DNA of 64,000 nt from Paralithodes platypus (taxonomy: Eukaryota > Arthropoda > Malacostraca > Decapoda > Lithodidae): NCBI GenBank assembly GCA_032716605.1, contig CM064481.1, positions 22,500,811-22,564,810 of the forward strand, given 5' to 3'. Each line of letters starts with the position of its first letter. Position 1 is the first letter of the stretch. The translations under genes and the position numbers were made by a program. Below the pieces are notes generated by a model. It was not told the origin of the DNA. It ran no database searches and saw only the letters and a list, made by a program, of their open reading frames with translations. Below are positions 63,069 through 64,000 of the stretch, piece by piece.

Positions 63069-63193
63069 AATCTACAATCAAAGCTGAAGATTGCAGAGTA
63101 AACACTGTAGACTTCATCGACTTTCTTTCACTTTCGTATAGCCTAATCGACAGCCAATTTTTGTTTTTTTATTTACTAAGGGATTAGTGCTCA

Positions 63194-63290
63194 ACCAGCG
63201 GGGTGTGGGCCCTGTGGGGGCAGCAGCCCCCACCCATAATACTAGGTTAGGTTAGGTAAGGTTGTTAGGTTAGGCTAATGTCTTTTCAAA
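63194..63290 (-). repeat. Telomere-linked cassette, inverted copy
   Basis: On the minus strand: CATTAGCCTAACCTAAC, then CTAGTATTATGGGTGGGGGC, the hairpin GGGGGCTGCTGCCCCC and CACCCCGCTGG. Confidence 0.75.
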
Positions 63291-63530
63291 TCTCTATCGG
63301 GGGCGTGTCTCAACATCGATCAATAGGCCTAATGGGGAAAATAGGTTTTCCCGAGATTTCTAATTAATTACAAACACTATATATTGATGCAAATGAACAA
63401 TTTATGTTATAAAGGTAATTGTTTAGTTTATGTCCTCCTCCTACAGAAACTGGATTTTTGAGCACAGACTAAACCAAAATTAATGTTCACTACTGTATTT
63501 ACATAGCTGGTCATTAAATTAAATTAAATT

Positions 63531-63861
63531 AACCTAACCTAACCTAACCTAACCTAACCTAACCTAACCTAACCTAACCTAACCTAACCTAACCTAACCT
63601 AACCTAACCTAACCTAACCTAACCTAACACCTAACCAACCTAACCTAACCTAACCTAACCTAACTAACCTACCTAACCTAACCTAACCTAATGTACCTAA
63701 CCTAACCACCTAACCTAACCTAACCTAACCTAACCTAACCTAACCTAACCTAACCTAACCTAACCTAACCTAACCTAATATAACCTAACCTAACCTAACC
63801 TAACCTAACCTAACCTAACCTAACCTAACCTAACCTAATATAACCTAACCTAACCTAACCT
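63531..63861 (-). repeat. Interstitial telomeric repeat, TTAGG type
   Basis: About 65 copies of CCTAA (TTAGG on the minus strand) over 330 bp, with a few variants (CCTAACA, CCTAATA, CCTACCTAA). TTAGG is the canonical telomere unit of most arthropods. It is preceded by TTAAA repeats and followed by the GC hairpin cassette, so this is internal rather than a chromosome end, unless the window's right edge is close to one. Confidence 0.92.
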
Positions 63862-63900
63862 GGGCATCCTGGGGGCTGCTGCCCCCAGACCCCCGCTGGT
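63861..63900 (+). repeat. GC hairpin next to telomeric array
   Basis: TGGGGGCTGCTGCCCCCA forms a perfect stem, followed by GACCCCCGCTGG. The same hairpin plus tail follows CCTAA repeats at 23310 and 63194. Confidence 0.75.
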
Positions 63901-64000
63901 CTTGGGTTGAAAAGTTATAAAAAAACACATATCTCTTACCTCATTATTCAAAGTTTTGTATTTGGTTTAATATACACTTCCCAGGTCATTTGAACAGTTC

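Noticed and set aside
63531..63861. True chromosome end
   Set aside because: Non-telomeric sequence continues for at least 139 bases beyond the array and the array has many variants; more likely interstitial.

Overview
This window looks like transposon-dense, gene-poor nuclear DNA of an arthropod, probably a decapod crustacean. The support is a 330-bp array of the arthropod telomere unit TTAGG (63531-63861, on the complement as CCTAA), several DIRS-type tyrosine-recombinase retrotransposons, CR1-like and RTE-like LINEs, a Ty3/gypsy pol fragment, and many small DNA transposons flanked by TTAA or TA. I see no convincing host protein-coding gene, no genuine tRNA or rRNA gene and no CRISPR array. 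The species assignment is inference.

Layout. 1-7018 is a long palindrome built from two head-to-head, damaged DIRS copies whose recombinase ends face outward. 7441-7790 is a LINE 3' remnant. 7795-21065 is a large foldback (about 2.5 kb once later insertions are removed) with a recurring ACTTCGGACA word. Its left arm carries a 9.2-kb TTAA-flanked insertion that holds many short foldbacks and a gypsy pol fragment between inverted 398-bp repeats; its loop holds a piggyBac deletion derivative. 21066-54080 is an older inverted repeat: 21066-24345 reappears in reverse order and orientation as blocks between 27585 and 54080, pushed apart by two DIRS elements (28067-37108, minus; 37840-46272, plus), two LINEs and nested TTAA MITEs. 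54840-60110 is a CR1-like LINE interrupted by an RTE-like LINE with a 7-bp target duplication. 60180-61742 is a non-autonomous element with a 9-bp target duplication and arrays of a GGCCGAGCTGTC word. The last 2.3 kb holds tandem duplications, telomeric repeat and a GC-hairpin cassette linked to it.

Because so much of the sequence exists as paired inverted copies, one arm often shows the empty site for an insertion in the other arm. This lets boundaries and target duplications (TTAA, TA, ATGTACC, TCATCTGTG) be read inside the window.

The most unusual observation is a comparison of the two long DIRS copies. Through gag, reverse transcriptase, RNase H and recombinase, the minus-strand copy differs from the plus-strand copy overwhelmingly at sense-strand adenines, which have become C or G and occasionally T. 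In one ungapped 360-nt stretch I count by hand 34 of 67 adenines changed, against 14 of about 293 other bases. The 5' and 3' non-coding parts and termini of the same two copies do not show this. The plus copy keeps the catalytic motifs and the minus copy has lost them, so the direction is most simply A to N. That is the signature known from prokaryotic diversity-generating retroelements; neither A-to-I editing nor cytidine deamination explains it.
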